Of a stretch of 64,000 nucleotides of DNA, positions 37,351-49,143 are shown piece after piece. Source of the stretch: Elephas maximus indicus (taxonomy: Eukaryota > Chordata > Mammalia > Proboscidea > Elephantidae); contig NC_064822.1 in the NCBI RefSeq assembly GCF_024166365.1, positions 110,666,823 through 110,730,822 on the forward strand, written 5' to 3'. A program made the position numbers and the translations under genes. The notes beneath the pieces are model-generated. The model had not been told where the DNA came from. It did no database searches and was given only the letters and a program-made list of their open reading frames with translations. The number at the start of each line of letters is the position of its first letter. The first letter of the stretch is position 1.

Positions 37351-39130
37351 ACTGGGTTGATTCTCTGCTAAAACAAAATTTAATATATTCTTCATAGGAT
37401 TTAAACAAAACTCAGAGTCTCGTAATATTCAAAATGTTCAGGACACAGTACAAAGCCATGCAGCATACAGGGAACTGGGAAAAATCTCATTTTGCATAGG
37501 AAAGGATAATTGACAGACAATTGAAAATATATATATTTTTTATTTTTATTATTTTTTTATTTTACTCACTGCAAATTTGGCAAAAGACATAAATTTACAG
37601 ATTCAAATAGTTCAGTGAAAGCCAGCACAAACAAACCAAAGAAAACCGTGTTCAGGAACATGGTAAATAAAACTGCTGATAACTAATGACAAAAAAAAAA
37701 AAAGCTTGAAAACAGACAAAGCAAAATACATCACCAATAAGCATCAACATTAAGGAATCAGTAATTCACATGACTGCAGATTTCTAATCTGAAACACCTG
37801 GAGGCCAGAAGGAAGTGGCACATATTTTAAGTACTGAAAAAGAAATGTGAACATTAAAGTCTATAAAAAGTCTATAGCCAGTAAAAATATTCTTCGGGAA
37901 TGAAGATAAATAAACATCTTCTCAAACATTAAGATTATTTGCTGCCATCAGAACTATTTAAAAAAAAAAAATCTGCTAAAAAAAAAGATCTTCAGACAAA
38001 TGGGGAATCATAGCAGATGAAACTTGGAACATCAAAAATGAAGGAAGAACAATGGAAATGATAAACCTTTTGGGAAATATACTATTCATGTTCCCTGACG
38101 TTTAAAAAAATACCCCTGGGAACTCTTATTCATTGATGGTGGGAATGCAAAATGTTACAATAACTTTGGAAGATAGTTTGGCAGTTTCTTAAAAAATGAA
38201 ACATAGGCTTATGCTGTTGTGTTGAAAACATATGTCTACAAAAAAGTCTGCACATGAATGTTTATAGCAGCTTTGTTTATAATGGGCAAAAATTGGAAGC
38301 AACCAAGATGTCCCTCAATAGGTAAATGGATAAACGAACTGTGGTACATCCGTTCGATGGGGTATTATTCAGTGATAAAAAGAAATGAGTTATCAAGGTA
38401 TGAAAAGACAAGAGGGAACCTTAAAAGCATATTAAGTGAAAGAAACTCATTTGAAAAAGGTTCATAGTGTACGTTTCCAAATATATGGCATCTGGAAAAG
38501 GTAGTATATAGAGCCACTAGAAAGATCAGTGATTCCCAGGGTTCAGGAGGAGGAGGATAAATAGGTGGAATAAAGGGCATTCTGTATGATACTGTAATGG
38601 TAGACATATGATATTAAACATTTGTTAAAATCCATAGGACTATACAACACAATAATGAACCCTAATGTAAACTATAACATAACCAAAAACCAAACCTGTT
38701 GCCATCTAGTCAATTCCAACTCATGCATGGAGGCTCCACGTGTTACAGAGTAGAACTATGCCCCATAGGGTTTTCTTGGTTATAATCTCTACAGAAGCGG
38801 ATCACCAGGCGCTTCTGTGGTGCCACTGGATGAGTTTGAACCATCAACCTTCAGGTTAGTAGTGGAGCACAAACCATCTGCACCATCAGGGACCTATGTA
38901 AACTATGGAATTTAGTTAATAATAATGTATCAATATTGGTTTATCGACCATGAGAAATATGCCATGTGAATGTAAGACATTAATAATAGAAAAAAACACT
39001 GTGTGCTGGGGGGAGAGGGAGTATAAGGAAACTCTGTATTTTCTGTACATTTTTTTCTTAAATCTAGAACTACTCTGAAAATGAAAGTCTATTAAATAAA
39101 ATAAACACAAAAAGAAAAAATACATTTGTT
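37351..39130 (+). mobile_element. Old L1/HAL1-like 3' region, sense
   Basis: HAL1-like words occur at about 37610-38040 (GAGGCCAGAAGGAAGTGGCA, then CAGTAAAAATATTCTTCGGG). A clear L1 ORF2 C terminus follows at 38258-38467, reading MFIAALFIMGKNWKQPRCPS and then GYYSVIKRNELS. The remaining 3' UTR-like part extends to about 39130 and ends in an A-rich stretch. An AfroSINE lies inside. The copy is old and non-coding. Confidence 0.68.
38688..38896 (-). repeat. AfroSINE copy, long subtype
   Basis: The plus strand reads CAAAAACCAAACCTGTTGCC at the left, GGTTATAATCTCTACAGAAG in the middle and CATCTGCACCATCAGGGACC at the right. Confidence 0.9.
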
Positions 39131-40110
39131 AGATGAAAGCAAAAATTATAATGCTGTCTAATAGGGTTTTCAGTGTATGCAAATTTGATATATAAGACAA
39201 ATACAAAGGGGGAAGATATAAAACCTTTGAGGTGTTAACTACATTAAAAAAGTGGTAAAATATTGACTCTAAGTAGACTGTGAGAAGTTAAGTATATATA
39301 TTGTCCCTAGGGCAGCCACTAATATACACACATACACAGATTTGTAGGCATAATTTTTTGTTGTTAGGTGCCGCTGAGTTGATTCCAACTCATAGTGACC
39401 TCATGTGACACAACAGAACTGTCCTGTGGTTTTCTAGGCTGTCGTCTTTCTGGGAGCAGAATTCCAGGTCTTTTCTCCCACAGAGTTGCTGGGGGGCTTT
39501 GGATCACCAATCTTAGAGTTAGCAGTTGAGTGCTCAGCTGTTGTGCCACCAGGGCTCCTTGTAGTCATAATAGATAAATAAAAATGATTTATAAAATGAT
39601 ATAAATAAAAATGGTATACAAAAATATACTCATAACCTAAGAGAAATCAGAAAAGGAAAAAAAAAAAAAAGACAAAAAAAAGAAAAACAAAATAAAAAAC
39701 TATTGAAAGCTACCAGAGAAAATGTCACATTATATATTGGGGAACAACGATTTTCATAACTGTGGACTTCTCTTCAGAAACTATGGGGACAATGTCTTTA
39801 AAGTGCTTAAAATGTGTGCATGTTGGGGAGGGACCCAAAATGCTATCTCTAGGAAGAATATAATTTAAAATTTCAGAAAAATAAAGCACTTTTCTAATAA
39901 AGGAAAACTAAGAGAATGTATTATGCCAAATTTTCACTCTACCAAATGTTAAAGGCGGTTCTTCATGCTAAAAGTAGACGATAATGGTAAACTAGGGCCT
40001 GTAGAGATGTATGAAAAATACTGGGATTAGCAAATATAAAAACAATATTTTTTCTCTTATTATCTTTGAAATATACGCAACTGTTTGAAGCCAAAATTAT
40101 AAACCTGTGC
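39131..40110 (+). mobile_element. HAL1-like remnant interrupted by a SINE
   Basis: Sense-strand words fit the 3' half of HAL1/L1M: AAAGTGGTAAAATATTGACT near 39250, TAGGGCAGCCACTAATATAC near 39309, GAAAGCTACCAGAGAAAATG near 39705 and AATGTTAAAGGCGGTTCTTC near 39945. Similar words recur at about 40860-40930, so the fossil probably continues past the LTR-like insert at 40115-40735. Confidence 0.5.
39358..39559 (-). repeat. AfroSINE with an RTE-like tail
   Basis: The left end reads TTGTTGTTAGGTGCCGCTGA, identical in plan to the RTE 3' end. The right end reads GTGCCACCAGGGCTCCTT, the tRNA-like SINE head, with a long-type middle. It differs from most copies here, whose tail is GGGTTTGG. Confidence 0.88.
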
Positions 40111-40114
40111 CTGA

Positions 40115-40735
40115 TAGTTAAGATTGTGTGTCAGCTTCCCTGGGCCATAATTTTCAGTGTTTCGACAGTCATATGATGTTGTGATCACGTCTCTGTTGAA
40201 ATTTGATACGTGATCACACCCATGGTGGAATCTGCTGAGTGGTACCAGTGGGAGCGGGACCTGTGGTGGCTCACAGCCCCCTCAGCCTTCATCTTTCTGC
40301 CCTCTGATGCCTACTTCCTTCCTGTTCACCTTGCCAAGGCTTTTGGCTTGTTCTGGGTTCTACAGCTGCCTCTTATTCATCTGACCTCCAGTTCCTGGGA
40401 CTTGAACTAGAAGTTTACCTGCCGATCTTGTGTTCTTCAGCCCTTGAAGCTATGTTAATCAGGAGAAGCCTTGTGGTCTTGCCTGCCAATCTTAGGATTC
40501 CTAGGTCTTCACAGCCTGTGAGCAAGAATCCTTTTCTCCCACCTACATATCTTGGGTTTGCCAGCCCCTGCAGCTAAGTGAATCAGAAGTCCTATCCTGA
40601 TCTACAGACTTGAGACATTCCAGCCTCTAAAATTGCAGGAGCTATTGCCTCGATATAAATCTCTGTATATATATATATTTATATGCTTTACTGGTTTTGC
40701 TTCTCTAGGGAACCCAGTCTAAGACACTGTGTTTT
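40115..40735 (+). mobile_element. LTR-like fossil, family unresolved
   Basis: It begins near TTAAGATTGTGTGTCAGCTT and ends near GGAACCCAGTCTAAGACAC. Before the end lie a GATATAAATC stretch and a TA-rich run. The end resembles MaLR-type LTR ends (ACTAAGACA), and the start shares the GGGCCATGATT theme with the element at 48204. No internal viral sequence is present. A non-autonomous DNA element remains possible. Confidence 0.4.
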
Positions 40736-43700
40736 GGACTTATAATTTATGTAGGTATACATAGGACAATTACAGCTTAAACATGGTAGCAAATTTGTCA
40801 GTACACCTACACGGCCACAAGGTTTCTAGAGTTTGCATGAAGTGATACACTATTAACTAAAATACCCCATGAAAAGTTAAGAAACAGTATATATTTTTTT
40901 ACTCCAAGAACAACCACTAAAAATTAATATAAATTATTATACCTAAAAATCTAATTCATACATTAACACTGATTTTTAAAAAGTAACATAAATGAATGTT
41001 GAATATTTTCAAGTCCTTTTCCTGTAAGTAATGAGAGACATCATGGTTTTCTTCATTATTTATACATAGCAGATACAGAAAGGGTTTAAGACATCGTTAT
41101 CAGCAGCTAGGAGCCCTGGTGATGCAGTGGTTAAATCACTTGGCCGCTATCCAAAAGATTTGAAGCCACCAGCCACTCTGCAGGAGAAAGATGGGGCAGT
41201 CTGCTTCCATAAAGATTTACAGCCTTGGAAACCCTATGGGGCAGTTTCACTCTGTCCTATTGGGTTGCTATGAGTCATAATTCGAAATGGCAATGGGCAT
41301 CACAAACTGTCCATTGACTCACACTGTATCCCTCAACTATTGTTATTTTGCAGCAGAAATGGTTTAATCAATAATTAAACGAAATGAGAAATTTTGTGTA
41401 GTGTCATGTTAAGATGAATGCGCAAATTAATGATATGTGAAAAAATGGAAAAGCACAGATCTTAAAATACTTGACAAAAAATCCTCAAATCATAAAAACG
41501 TTATTTGTGTTTTCTTCAATGATTTGGAGACTCCCTGTCCTCTTTCTCTATAGTTGTGTCACTATAACTCAGAATTTGCTTGTAAATAAAGTTTTTGGTA
41601 ACCTGCAATATTTTCAGTGGATATCAGTTTAGAACTATGCTCTGTTATTACTAAGATATTTTGCAATGTTTTAATGTACCATCTACACTGAACGGATCAA
41701 ACATATTCTTTTACTAGTAGGGAAACTGATTCAACAAAGATATCAACCTTCTATGAAGACAAAGAACGTGACTGTTGAGAGCTTGGAAAATTTTTTTTTT
41801 TTTTGTAAGATTGTTTCTTCCTTAAAATGTTAGTTGAGGGATCTTTTTATATTTTAGAGTAGAGGTCAGCCAAATCCAATTGCACCCGTATGTTTGCATA
41901 TTGTCTATGGCTGCCTTAATCCTACAAAGGCAAGTTGGAGAGGAATGAAGAGAGGGTGTTTCTCTCTTTCCGTCTGTTTCTTGGGGTATTTTTTTCCCTT
42001 TGGTCCTAACTCCTGCTAGCCAAACCCCAGCATGAATCTCACTCTCGAAGAAATGCCAGGGCTTCAAAGATCTTTTCCACGACCTCCTCCTGTGCCTTGA
42101 GATCATAGATAACTGCTATGACTGCTATGGCTAATCTCTGCCACTTCAACATCACATGCTTTTATTTCTTTCATTTGCTTCATTGACTGCTTAGCCTATT
42201 CACTTTTTGAATTTTCCTCTGTTCGGATTAGAATGGTTTCTGTGTTCCTAAGTGAACCCTGACTTACCACAGCATGGTGTAGTTACAGTAGAGGCAAGAA
42301 ATAAATTACTCAAAGTAAGGGTTGTAATTAATTCAAATGAAAAATAATAAATAGCCCTGTGTGTAAATCATGAAGATAAAAGAAGAATCAAGTACTTCTT
42401 GTCCAATTATGTTTATTACTCTTTTTTGTCAGTAGAAGATTAGCTCATATGTCTTCCAGAGAAATCTTCTAACTTTCCAAATGTCTGATAAGTTTACTAA
42501 TTGATATTTCTTCTCTCATTTTTCTTTCTGCATTGTAACACAAAATGCTTGGCTGGCGAGAGGAACTGTGAATATCCTGCTGCAGAGGGAATGCTCACCA
42601 CTTCAGTTTATCTCCCCATGAGAGAATTTCTCTGAGGATCTGCCCCACAGCTATTTGTTGGTCTGACCAATGAAAAAGTAAACTAAAAATAAAAAATGAG
42701 AGATAAGCTACAACTTTTACTAGTGCTTGTTCATCTTAGCAAATTGAACCTTGATCTGGGTAGTGAGGAAATGCAGAAAGACTTCTTGTTGAACAAAGGT
42801 TTGCTTTCTTTGCTTTCATCTTTTTGTTTCTTCATTCACGTACTGGACTTCACACGTAGGAAAGTGTTTACTAACATAAGAACTAGCGTTCGTGCTTGAT
42901 GATATTTTATATTTGCCTACTGTTTATTCTCCACACCCTTTTCTTTTAGATGGTATTAGTTACATTTCTCCCCTTTTTTCTTTTGTACCATCCTAATCAG
43001 AAACTTATTTTGTAAAATATGAAGTTTTGTAGTTGAGGAGCTCTGCCACAGGTTCTTTTGACCATTCCTCTGCCTTCTAGAATCAATTGACATCTATGTT
43101 AAACTTTATTTTTTTCAAAAAAGTAGAATTTATAACTCTACCAAATTAATTCTAATGTATTTCCATATAGCCAGACTGCATTACAATCATGTCAAAATAA
43201 TGATGAAACCATACCAATAATGAAAATTACTATGTGACGTTTTCATAGTATGTGAATTATTGAATTTATAATTTGTCAGGTTTTCATTTATATATTTATT
43301 TTCACATTTAATGGTAAAGCATTGAAGAGAAAACCAGTATGCTGATCAATCTCATGATCTATACAAGTCTCTTAAATCTGTTTTTGTCTCAGTTTCCCCA
43401 TTCATAAAATTAGAATAAAAAAATTACGTTCTTACTCTACCTCTCCACTGTATTTTATTTAAGAATATTTTGTAGTCATAGTAACGTAAACTGAAATAAA
43501 TATAATTCAAGTTTGTGTTAATACATATTTATTACATTTTTTCATTTACAACTATCTTTGAATTGTCCTGTGTGCCTTCTGTTATTCATATGCATAGATC
43601 TTTCGATTTGTATTTAGATTTGTCTATATTTGACAAGACAGAAAACTCACTGACCAAGATCTTAGAACTCTCCAGCTGCATTCCAATCTGTGAAATCCAA

Positions 43701-43949
43701 AGGGAAAAAAAGAGGGAAAGAAGCAAGGAAGGAAGACAATAAAAGCCTCATTTCAACAAATTTAGTGAATATAAGCAAGAATCACTTCTACTTTTAGCAC
43801 ATAAACTGTGCCCCTAAGACTGTATAAGGACAAAAATAATGGAGGAAACAAAGATATGAAGCTTATGTGTAACAAGACAAAGCCTTGATTTATGAAGATT
43901 ATTTCTTATAATGACTGATGCCCTCCTTCTACTACAAGAAAAAAAAAGC
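40736..43949. other. Intergenic DNA upstream of the second OR
   Basis: One AfroSINE is listed separately. At about 41860-41940 the sequence GTCAGCCAAATCCAATTGC and TTGTCTATGGCTGCCTTAAT resembles a widespread old mammalian non-autonomous repeat, but this is uncertain. Otherwise the region looks like unique AT-rich DNA that could hold the 5' UTR exon(s) of the OR at 44525; none was identified. Confidence 0.4.
41109..41310 (+). repeat. AfroSINE copy, long subtype
   Basis: It begins GGAGCCCTGGTGATGCAGTG, has GGCAGTCTGCTTCCATAAAG in the middle, and ends GGGTTGCTATGAGTCATAAT with a diverged tail. Confidence 0.92.
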
Positions 43950-44000
43950 AAACCCATGGAGTAGAACTGCCCCATAACCACTGTGCCATCAGGGCTCCAG
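43950..44000 (-). repeat. AfroSINE remnant with internal deletion
   Basis: GGAGTAGAACTGCCCCATA is joined directly to ACCACTGTGCCATCAGGGCT, so the middle and most of the tRNA-like part are missing. Confidence 0.75.
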
Positions 44001-44479
44001 ATATAGTTGTCGTATATTACTTTCCTAGAGCAGGTAAAGAAGCTAAAATAGCATTTTTTATTTTTAAGAAAACGAGACTATCAATTGAGCCAGATTTTCA
44101 CTCTAAATAAAAATCTAAAATGACTCAGACTGTCAGTGAGACATATCCTTCAGTCAGGGAGGCAATTTTCAAAGACAGAGAGCTGATAATGAATCAAGAA
44201 TTAAAAAAACAACTGTTGGTTTCAGATATTTTCCTAGAATATCCATTTTCCTACAGCACACCTAGAGGGCTAATCTGCATCATTTGCAAGTAAGTATATT
44301 GAAATGGCTAACCAATCAAATTGTACTCTTCACTAGGAAAACCTGTTCATGTAGTAACCCAGTCTTTGAACATTCATTGTTGTTTTGTAAAATATCGGGA
44401 ACAATATGATGAAGCAAAACTTTTTCTATGCTGGTTCACCAGTTATGTTATTTTTACTAAAAAAAAAAGTATTCTGGCT

Positions 44480-44505
44480 ATTTCTTTTTTTTTTCTGCCC
44501 TCCAG
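44480..44505 (+). promoter_or_regulatory. Probable splice acceptor before the OR coding exon
   Basis: A pyrimidine tract of T and C ends in CTGCCCTCCAG, with the AG at 44504-44505. The ATG follows 19 nt later. This fits a spliced 5' UTR joined to a single coding exon. It argues that the in-frame sequence from 44321 is intron rather than protein. Confidence 0.65.
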
Positions 44506-44524
44506 TTGCACTTATACCTTAGGC

Positions 44525-45460
44525 ATGAAGAGTGAGCTGAACAGGAATTACTCAGAGGTGACTGAGTTTATTCTACTGGGCTTCAGAACCTCTCCAGAGC
44601 TACAGGTCCTCTTATTCCTAGTGTTCTTGCTAATCTACATCGTCACTGTGGTGGGAAATATCAGCATGATAATTGTCACTAAGGTGGACTCCAGACTTCA
44701 CACCCCTATGTACTTCTTCCTCAGAAACTTGTCCTGTTTAGACCTCTGCTACTCCACTGTCATTGCTCCTAAAACTCTAGCCAACTTCTTGTCTAATGAA
44801 AAGAAAATTTCTTACAATGGCTGTGTAGCCCAATTTTTCTTCTTTGCCCTCTTTGTCACAACAGAAGCCTTCCTTCTGGCTGTGATGGCATTTGATCGAT
44901 TCTCAGCCATTTGCTCTCCCCTTCTTTACCCTGTGCACATCTCCCAGAAAGTCTGTGTTCGCTTAGTAACTGGCTCCTATCTCTGTGGAGCCATTAACTC
45001 CGTAGTACACACAGGTTTCACCTTCAGTTTGCGTTTCTGTGAAGAAAACAGATTGGACCACTTTTTCTGTGATGTCCCAGCCCTGATTGAGATCTCATGT
45101 GTTGACACCTTTGTGAATGAGATTGTGCTGTTTGTTCTCTCTGCTTTTATTGTCATCACTACGACAATGGCTATTCTGATATCTTATGCTTATATCCTCT
45201 CCACTGTCTTGAAGATCCCCTCGACTCAGGACAGGAGTAAGACCTTCTCCACCTGTGGTTCCCATATAGCAGCGGTAAGCTTATTCTATGGGACTGTGTT
45301 CTTCATGTATGCTCAACCTGGGGCCATTGCCTCACCCCAGCAAAACAAGATTGTTGCTGTGTTCTACACACTTATAATACCAATGCTCAACCCTCTAATA
45401 TACAGTCTGAGAAACAGAGATGTGAAAGATGCTGTGAAAAGAATATTATGTGGGAAATGA
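44525..45460 (+). CDS. Olfactory receptor, family-9-like, intact (311 aa)
   Basis: This is a class II odorant receptor GPCR; its ligand is unknown. Seen in the protein are an N-glycosylation site at N8 (NYS), GN at 44-45 in TM1, PMYFFLRNLS at 61-70, C100, MAFDRFSAIC at 121-130 (a variant of MAYDRYVAIC), loop cysteines at 172, 182 and 192, SY at 220-221, KTFSTCGSH at 239-247, and PMLNPLIYSLRN at 286-297. It aligns with OR9K2 with no gap until extracellular loop 3, where it is two residues longer. I judge it a family-9 relative (OR9K or OR9R type), but the subfamily is not certain. The start at 44525 gives a normal OR length. An in-frame ATG at 44321 would add 68 residues that cross a splice-acceptor tract. 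The frame is complete and there are no missing key residues. Confidence 0.92.
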   Translation: MKSELNRNYSEVTEFILLGFRTSPELQVLLFLVFLLIYIVTVVGNISMIIVTKVDSRLHTPMYFFLRNLSCLDLCYSTVIAPKTLANFLSNEKKISYNGCVAQFFFFALFVTTEAFLLAVMAFDRFSAICSPLLYPVHISQKVCVRLVTGSYLCGAINSVVHTGFTFSLRFCEENRLDHFFCDVPALIEISCVDTFVNEIVLFVLSAFIVITTTMAILISYAYILSTVLKIPSTQDRSKTFSTCGSHIAAVSLFYGTVFFMYAQPGAIASPQQNKIVAVFYTLIIPMLNPLIYSLRNRDVKDAVKRILCGK

Positions 45461-48203
45461 TCCTCTCACTGATGTTTTTAAGATCATTAGTGGACAAAAT
45501 TTGTTTTCTAGGAGTTTTAATTATCCTTGTTCTTATTAAATTATGATGCCCAAATATAAGTGTATATATGTGGCAAAAAAGGTTTTTTCTATGCTTTACA
45601 AAGCAATATTGATGATAGTATACATACATATTATTATTATCTTAGAATATATAAAAGCATGTATGTTCTCAGTTTACAATGTAGTAACATTATTTAATTT
45701 TAATTTGATTAAGTAAATGTTAAGTAAATAGTTTGATTAAGCTGTTGTTATGTAATGATAAAATAATATTATATATGTATTTTTTTTATGGGTTATTCTT
45801 TTACTTTTTTAATTTCTGCAGAGCAAGTAAGCTGATATTTGTTTAGAGAAGATAAAATCCCCATTATGTAGGTGGCAAAATTGAATGGTCACTCAGAATT
45901 TTTTTTTTTTTGATTAAAAAAGAAAGGGGAAAAAAAAAAAACCCAAACCAAATCCCTTGCTGTCGAGTCCATTCTAACTCATAGTGACCCTATAGGACAA
46001 AGTAGAACTGCCCCCTAGGGTTTCCAAGGAGCGTCTGGTGAATTCAAACTCCAACCTTTTGGTTAGCAGCCAAGCTCTTTGACCTCTTTGCCACCAAAGC
46101 CGTCTCCTTTTCCAAAGATCCAGGTTTATATTCTGGTTAAAATCAGATTCTGACTCTACTCCTATAAAAAGGAGACCTGAAATATATTATTCTAGAAGCA
46201 ATTCTCTTATGGAAAACATGTGGCAATAACATTCTACTAGTTTTTATCTACTCATTCTCTTCTCAATATAAAATATAAGAATAATAATAAAAGCTGATGT
46301 GCAAAGAGCATGTACTATATGTCATACATTGTTTTTGTCACCATTTTTCAATTGAGAAAATCGATGCCCAGGAGACACCAATAACTTGATGGAGTCGACT
46401 CAAAACCAGTCTTGCTCCAGAATTTTTATTATCCAAATGTATACTCAGGACACGGCATGTTGAGTGCTGTAAAAATGTAATCTCACAACCCAGAATCAAC
46501 CAGTATAAGCATTTTTCTCTGCTTTCTTAAATATCTATTCATTAAATCTAAATGAATTAAATCATTAAATTAAACCTAATATATATATATACATTTCAAA
46601 ATTGGGATCACACTTTAGCAATTGTTTTTCTACTCTTTTCACTTAACTGGTTTTATATAGAGAAAAACATTTTCCAAAGTCAGTGACTATTCCATAAATG
46701 TATAAATTGCAATGGTTTTATAATATTTACAGAATATCAGCACACCTTTATTTGTGGAAACAGCACTTCTCACTACACCTTTCCCTGCACTGCAAGTGGG
46801 AGCTGAATATATTCAGTGAACAGTATAGTGCACGAGGGTGCAGGTGGGGGAAGGGAAAAGTGGTGAGAATAAATTGGGAGGGCATTAGCAGTTCCATTTC
46901 AATATAAATGATCAGCTGGCTTATGGACATTTGACTCCTCTCAGCTTGATTTGAAACTGTCTAATCTCACTTTTTTTTGTTTCTCCTAATAAATGAAAAG
47001 CTAAATCTATTTTTTATCTCACTTTATTGTTCCATTATTTAATAGGTTATCAATTCTTGAATGGAGGTGGAGATATTGGGGCAGCCTTGACAAAATTGAT
47101 GCTTTTCCTTGTCATTATTTGTGCAAATATTATGTTCTGTTTCTATTGTCTTTAAAAATTTAAATTAATTTTTGGTATGGAGCAGTGTGACGTTTGCAGG
47201 TAATTTTATTTATTTGTCTTTTCTCTTTGGATTTATAACAAATACTTACGCATTCAAAATCAGGTAAATATGTTTTTACAAATGTCAATGTTTTTCTATT
47301 TAAATTGTAATTCGTATGTAATGTGATTTTTATGTATGGTGTAGACTAATGGACTAACTCAAGTTCTTTCTCAACAAAAACAATTAGCCATATTTTCTAA
47401 CATCAATTCAAAAATAATATAGATAGTAAATGAAAACTTTTGTCCCACTTTTTCTGTTTTTCTTTTGCTTCTTTTAAAGACATTTGAAAACTAAATAAGA
47501 ATCCAGGAACCTAATTGTGCCAAATACATAGTGGGAATGAATCACTTGTTTTCAAAATGTATACGTGTGGCTTGTCACTCTTCTGACACCTACCCACATC
47601 AGGCCTGGCCAGAACTCCATTGTGGCAGGCTTTTTCTTAACTGGTATTAAAAATTAAATTTAGGTGCGGGGGGGGGGGGTGGGAATATTAGACTCCCAAG
47701 ACCTTGTGCCTTCCTTAAATGCTCCAGTTCTATCTGACACCCAATTTCAGATAATTAAAATAAAGTGATACCTTTTTCCAATTTGCTGTTGTTACTTCAG
47801 GCAAATAGCTCCTACTGATAATTCATTAGAAGAGGGATAGCCAGGCTAAAGGAGGATCAAGAAATTGTCTTCCAGTCAAATGTGAATCAGTAGTCTCAAA
47901 TTACATCGTAATTCCTAATAAATAATAATTATTTTTTATTTATGAAGTTTCTTGTTGCAATCATGTAGTACATTTTTATACATACAAGAATGTATTTCAG
48001 ATTATTGTTTTTTTTCTTTCAGTTTGCTTGCCTATTTTTGTCTTAGTATCACAGGCTTGTTACACAATAAGACAATCTCTGGCAGAGCTATACTTTTTCA
48101 AATCATTTTAAAGGTAGTATTACTTATAATTTCAGTGATTTCAGAATTATTTTGCATTTAAAATAATTCCTACTGTATTTCATCAGAATTGCATTTAGTA
48201 TGT
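45461..48203. other. Downstream of the OR; AT-rich DNA, no further gene seen
   Basis: Probably includes the 3' UTR of the OR in its first part, though no site can be fixed. It has an AT run at about 46580 and a G-run near 47667. One AfroSINE is listed separately. Short open stretches show no recognised family. Confidence 0.4.
45940..46110 (-). repeat. AfroSINE copy
   Basis: The plus strand reads AAACCCAAACCAAATCCCTT and CTGTCGAGTCCATTCTAACT at the left, and GGTTAGCAGCCAAGCTCTTT and GCCACCAAAGCCGTCTCC at the right. Confidence 0.92.
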
Positions 48204-48893
48204 GTCATGAGTTGAAATGTGTTCCCTCAAAATATCTGTCAACTTGGCTAGGCCATGATTCCCGGTATTGTGTGTTTGTCCACCATTTTGTCATCTGATT
48301 ATCCTATGTGTTGTAAATCCTACTTCTATGATGTTAATGGAAACCCTGATGGCATAGTGGTTAAGAGCTACAGCTGCTAACCAAAAGGTTGGCAGTTCGA
48401 ATCCACCAGGTGCTCCTTGGAAACTATGTGGGGGCAGTTCTACTCTGTCCTATAGGGTCCCTATATCCCTATGAGTTGGAATTGACTCCAGAGCAACAGG
48501 TTTTATGATGTTAATGAGGCAGGATTAGAGGCAGTTATGTTAATGAGGCAGGACTCAATTTATGAGATTAGGTTGTGTTTTAAGTCAACCTTGTCTGAGA
48601 TATAAAAGAAAGAAGCAGAGAGACAAAGGGACATAATACCACTAAGAAAGAAGCATCAGGAGCATAGTTGGTCCTTTGGACCTGGGGTCCCCACACTGAG
48701 AAGCTCCTTGACCAGGGGAAAATTGATGGCAAGGACCTTTCCCTGGCACTGACCCAGAGAGAAAGCCTTCCCTTGGAGCTGGTACCCTGAATCCAAACTT
48801 CTAGCCTACTAGATGGCGAGAGAATAAACTTCTGTTTGCTGAAGCCATCCATTTGTGGTATTTCTGGTATAGCAGCACTAGGTAACTAAGACA
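48204..48893 (+). mobile_element. Solo LTR fossil, MaLR-type, with SINE inside
   Basis: It starts TGTCATGAGTTGAAATGTG and ends TAGGTAACTAAGACA. A TATA-like GATATAAAAG lies near 48599 and a polyadenylation-like GAATAAAC near 48821. The bases just outside are GTATG on the left and GTATT on the right, a plausible 5-bp target duplication with one difference. There is no internal viral sequence, so this is a solo LTR. The family is judged by its ends and plan, which resemble ERVL-MaLR LTRs. Confidence 0.55.
48340..48503 (+). repeat. AfroSINE with a perfect 13-bp target duplication
   Basis: It begins GAAACCCTGATGGCATAGTG, has an intact B-box GCAGTTCGAATCC, and ends GAGCAACAGG. TATGATGTTAATG occurs at 48327-48339 and at 48504-48516, so the insertion edges are exact. 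It landed in the LTR fossil after that was in place. Confidence 0.96.
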
Positions 48894-49143
48894 GTATTCA
48901 GTTGATGCATTTACAATACACATTTGTAAGAAAAAGATTGTATTGTTGACTCCAATGTCAGGCAGCCTAGGTTTACGTCCCTGTATTGGTACTTTAATGG
49001 TTTTCAGAAGTGTCTGAACAGCTTTAAGCTTCAATGGAGACAATCATTTTACCTAATCATTGAATAACTGTATTACATGACATACTATAAATCAAGCTTT
49101 CAGCACAGGAAAGTATTCAATTAATAATAGCTTCTGCTATTAT

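Noticed and set aside
48340-48503. Possible tRNA gene, because of the GCAGTTCGAATCC B-box
   Set aside because: The box belongs to the tRNA-like head of an AfroSINE. No tRNA cloverleaf is maintained, and the same head recurs in many copies.
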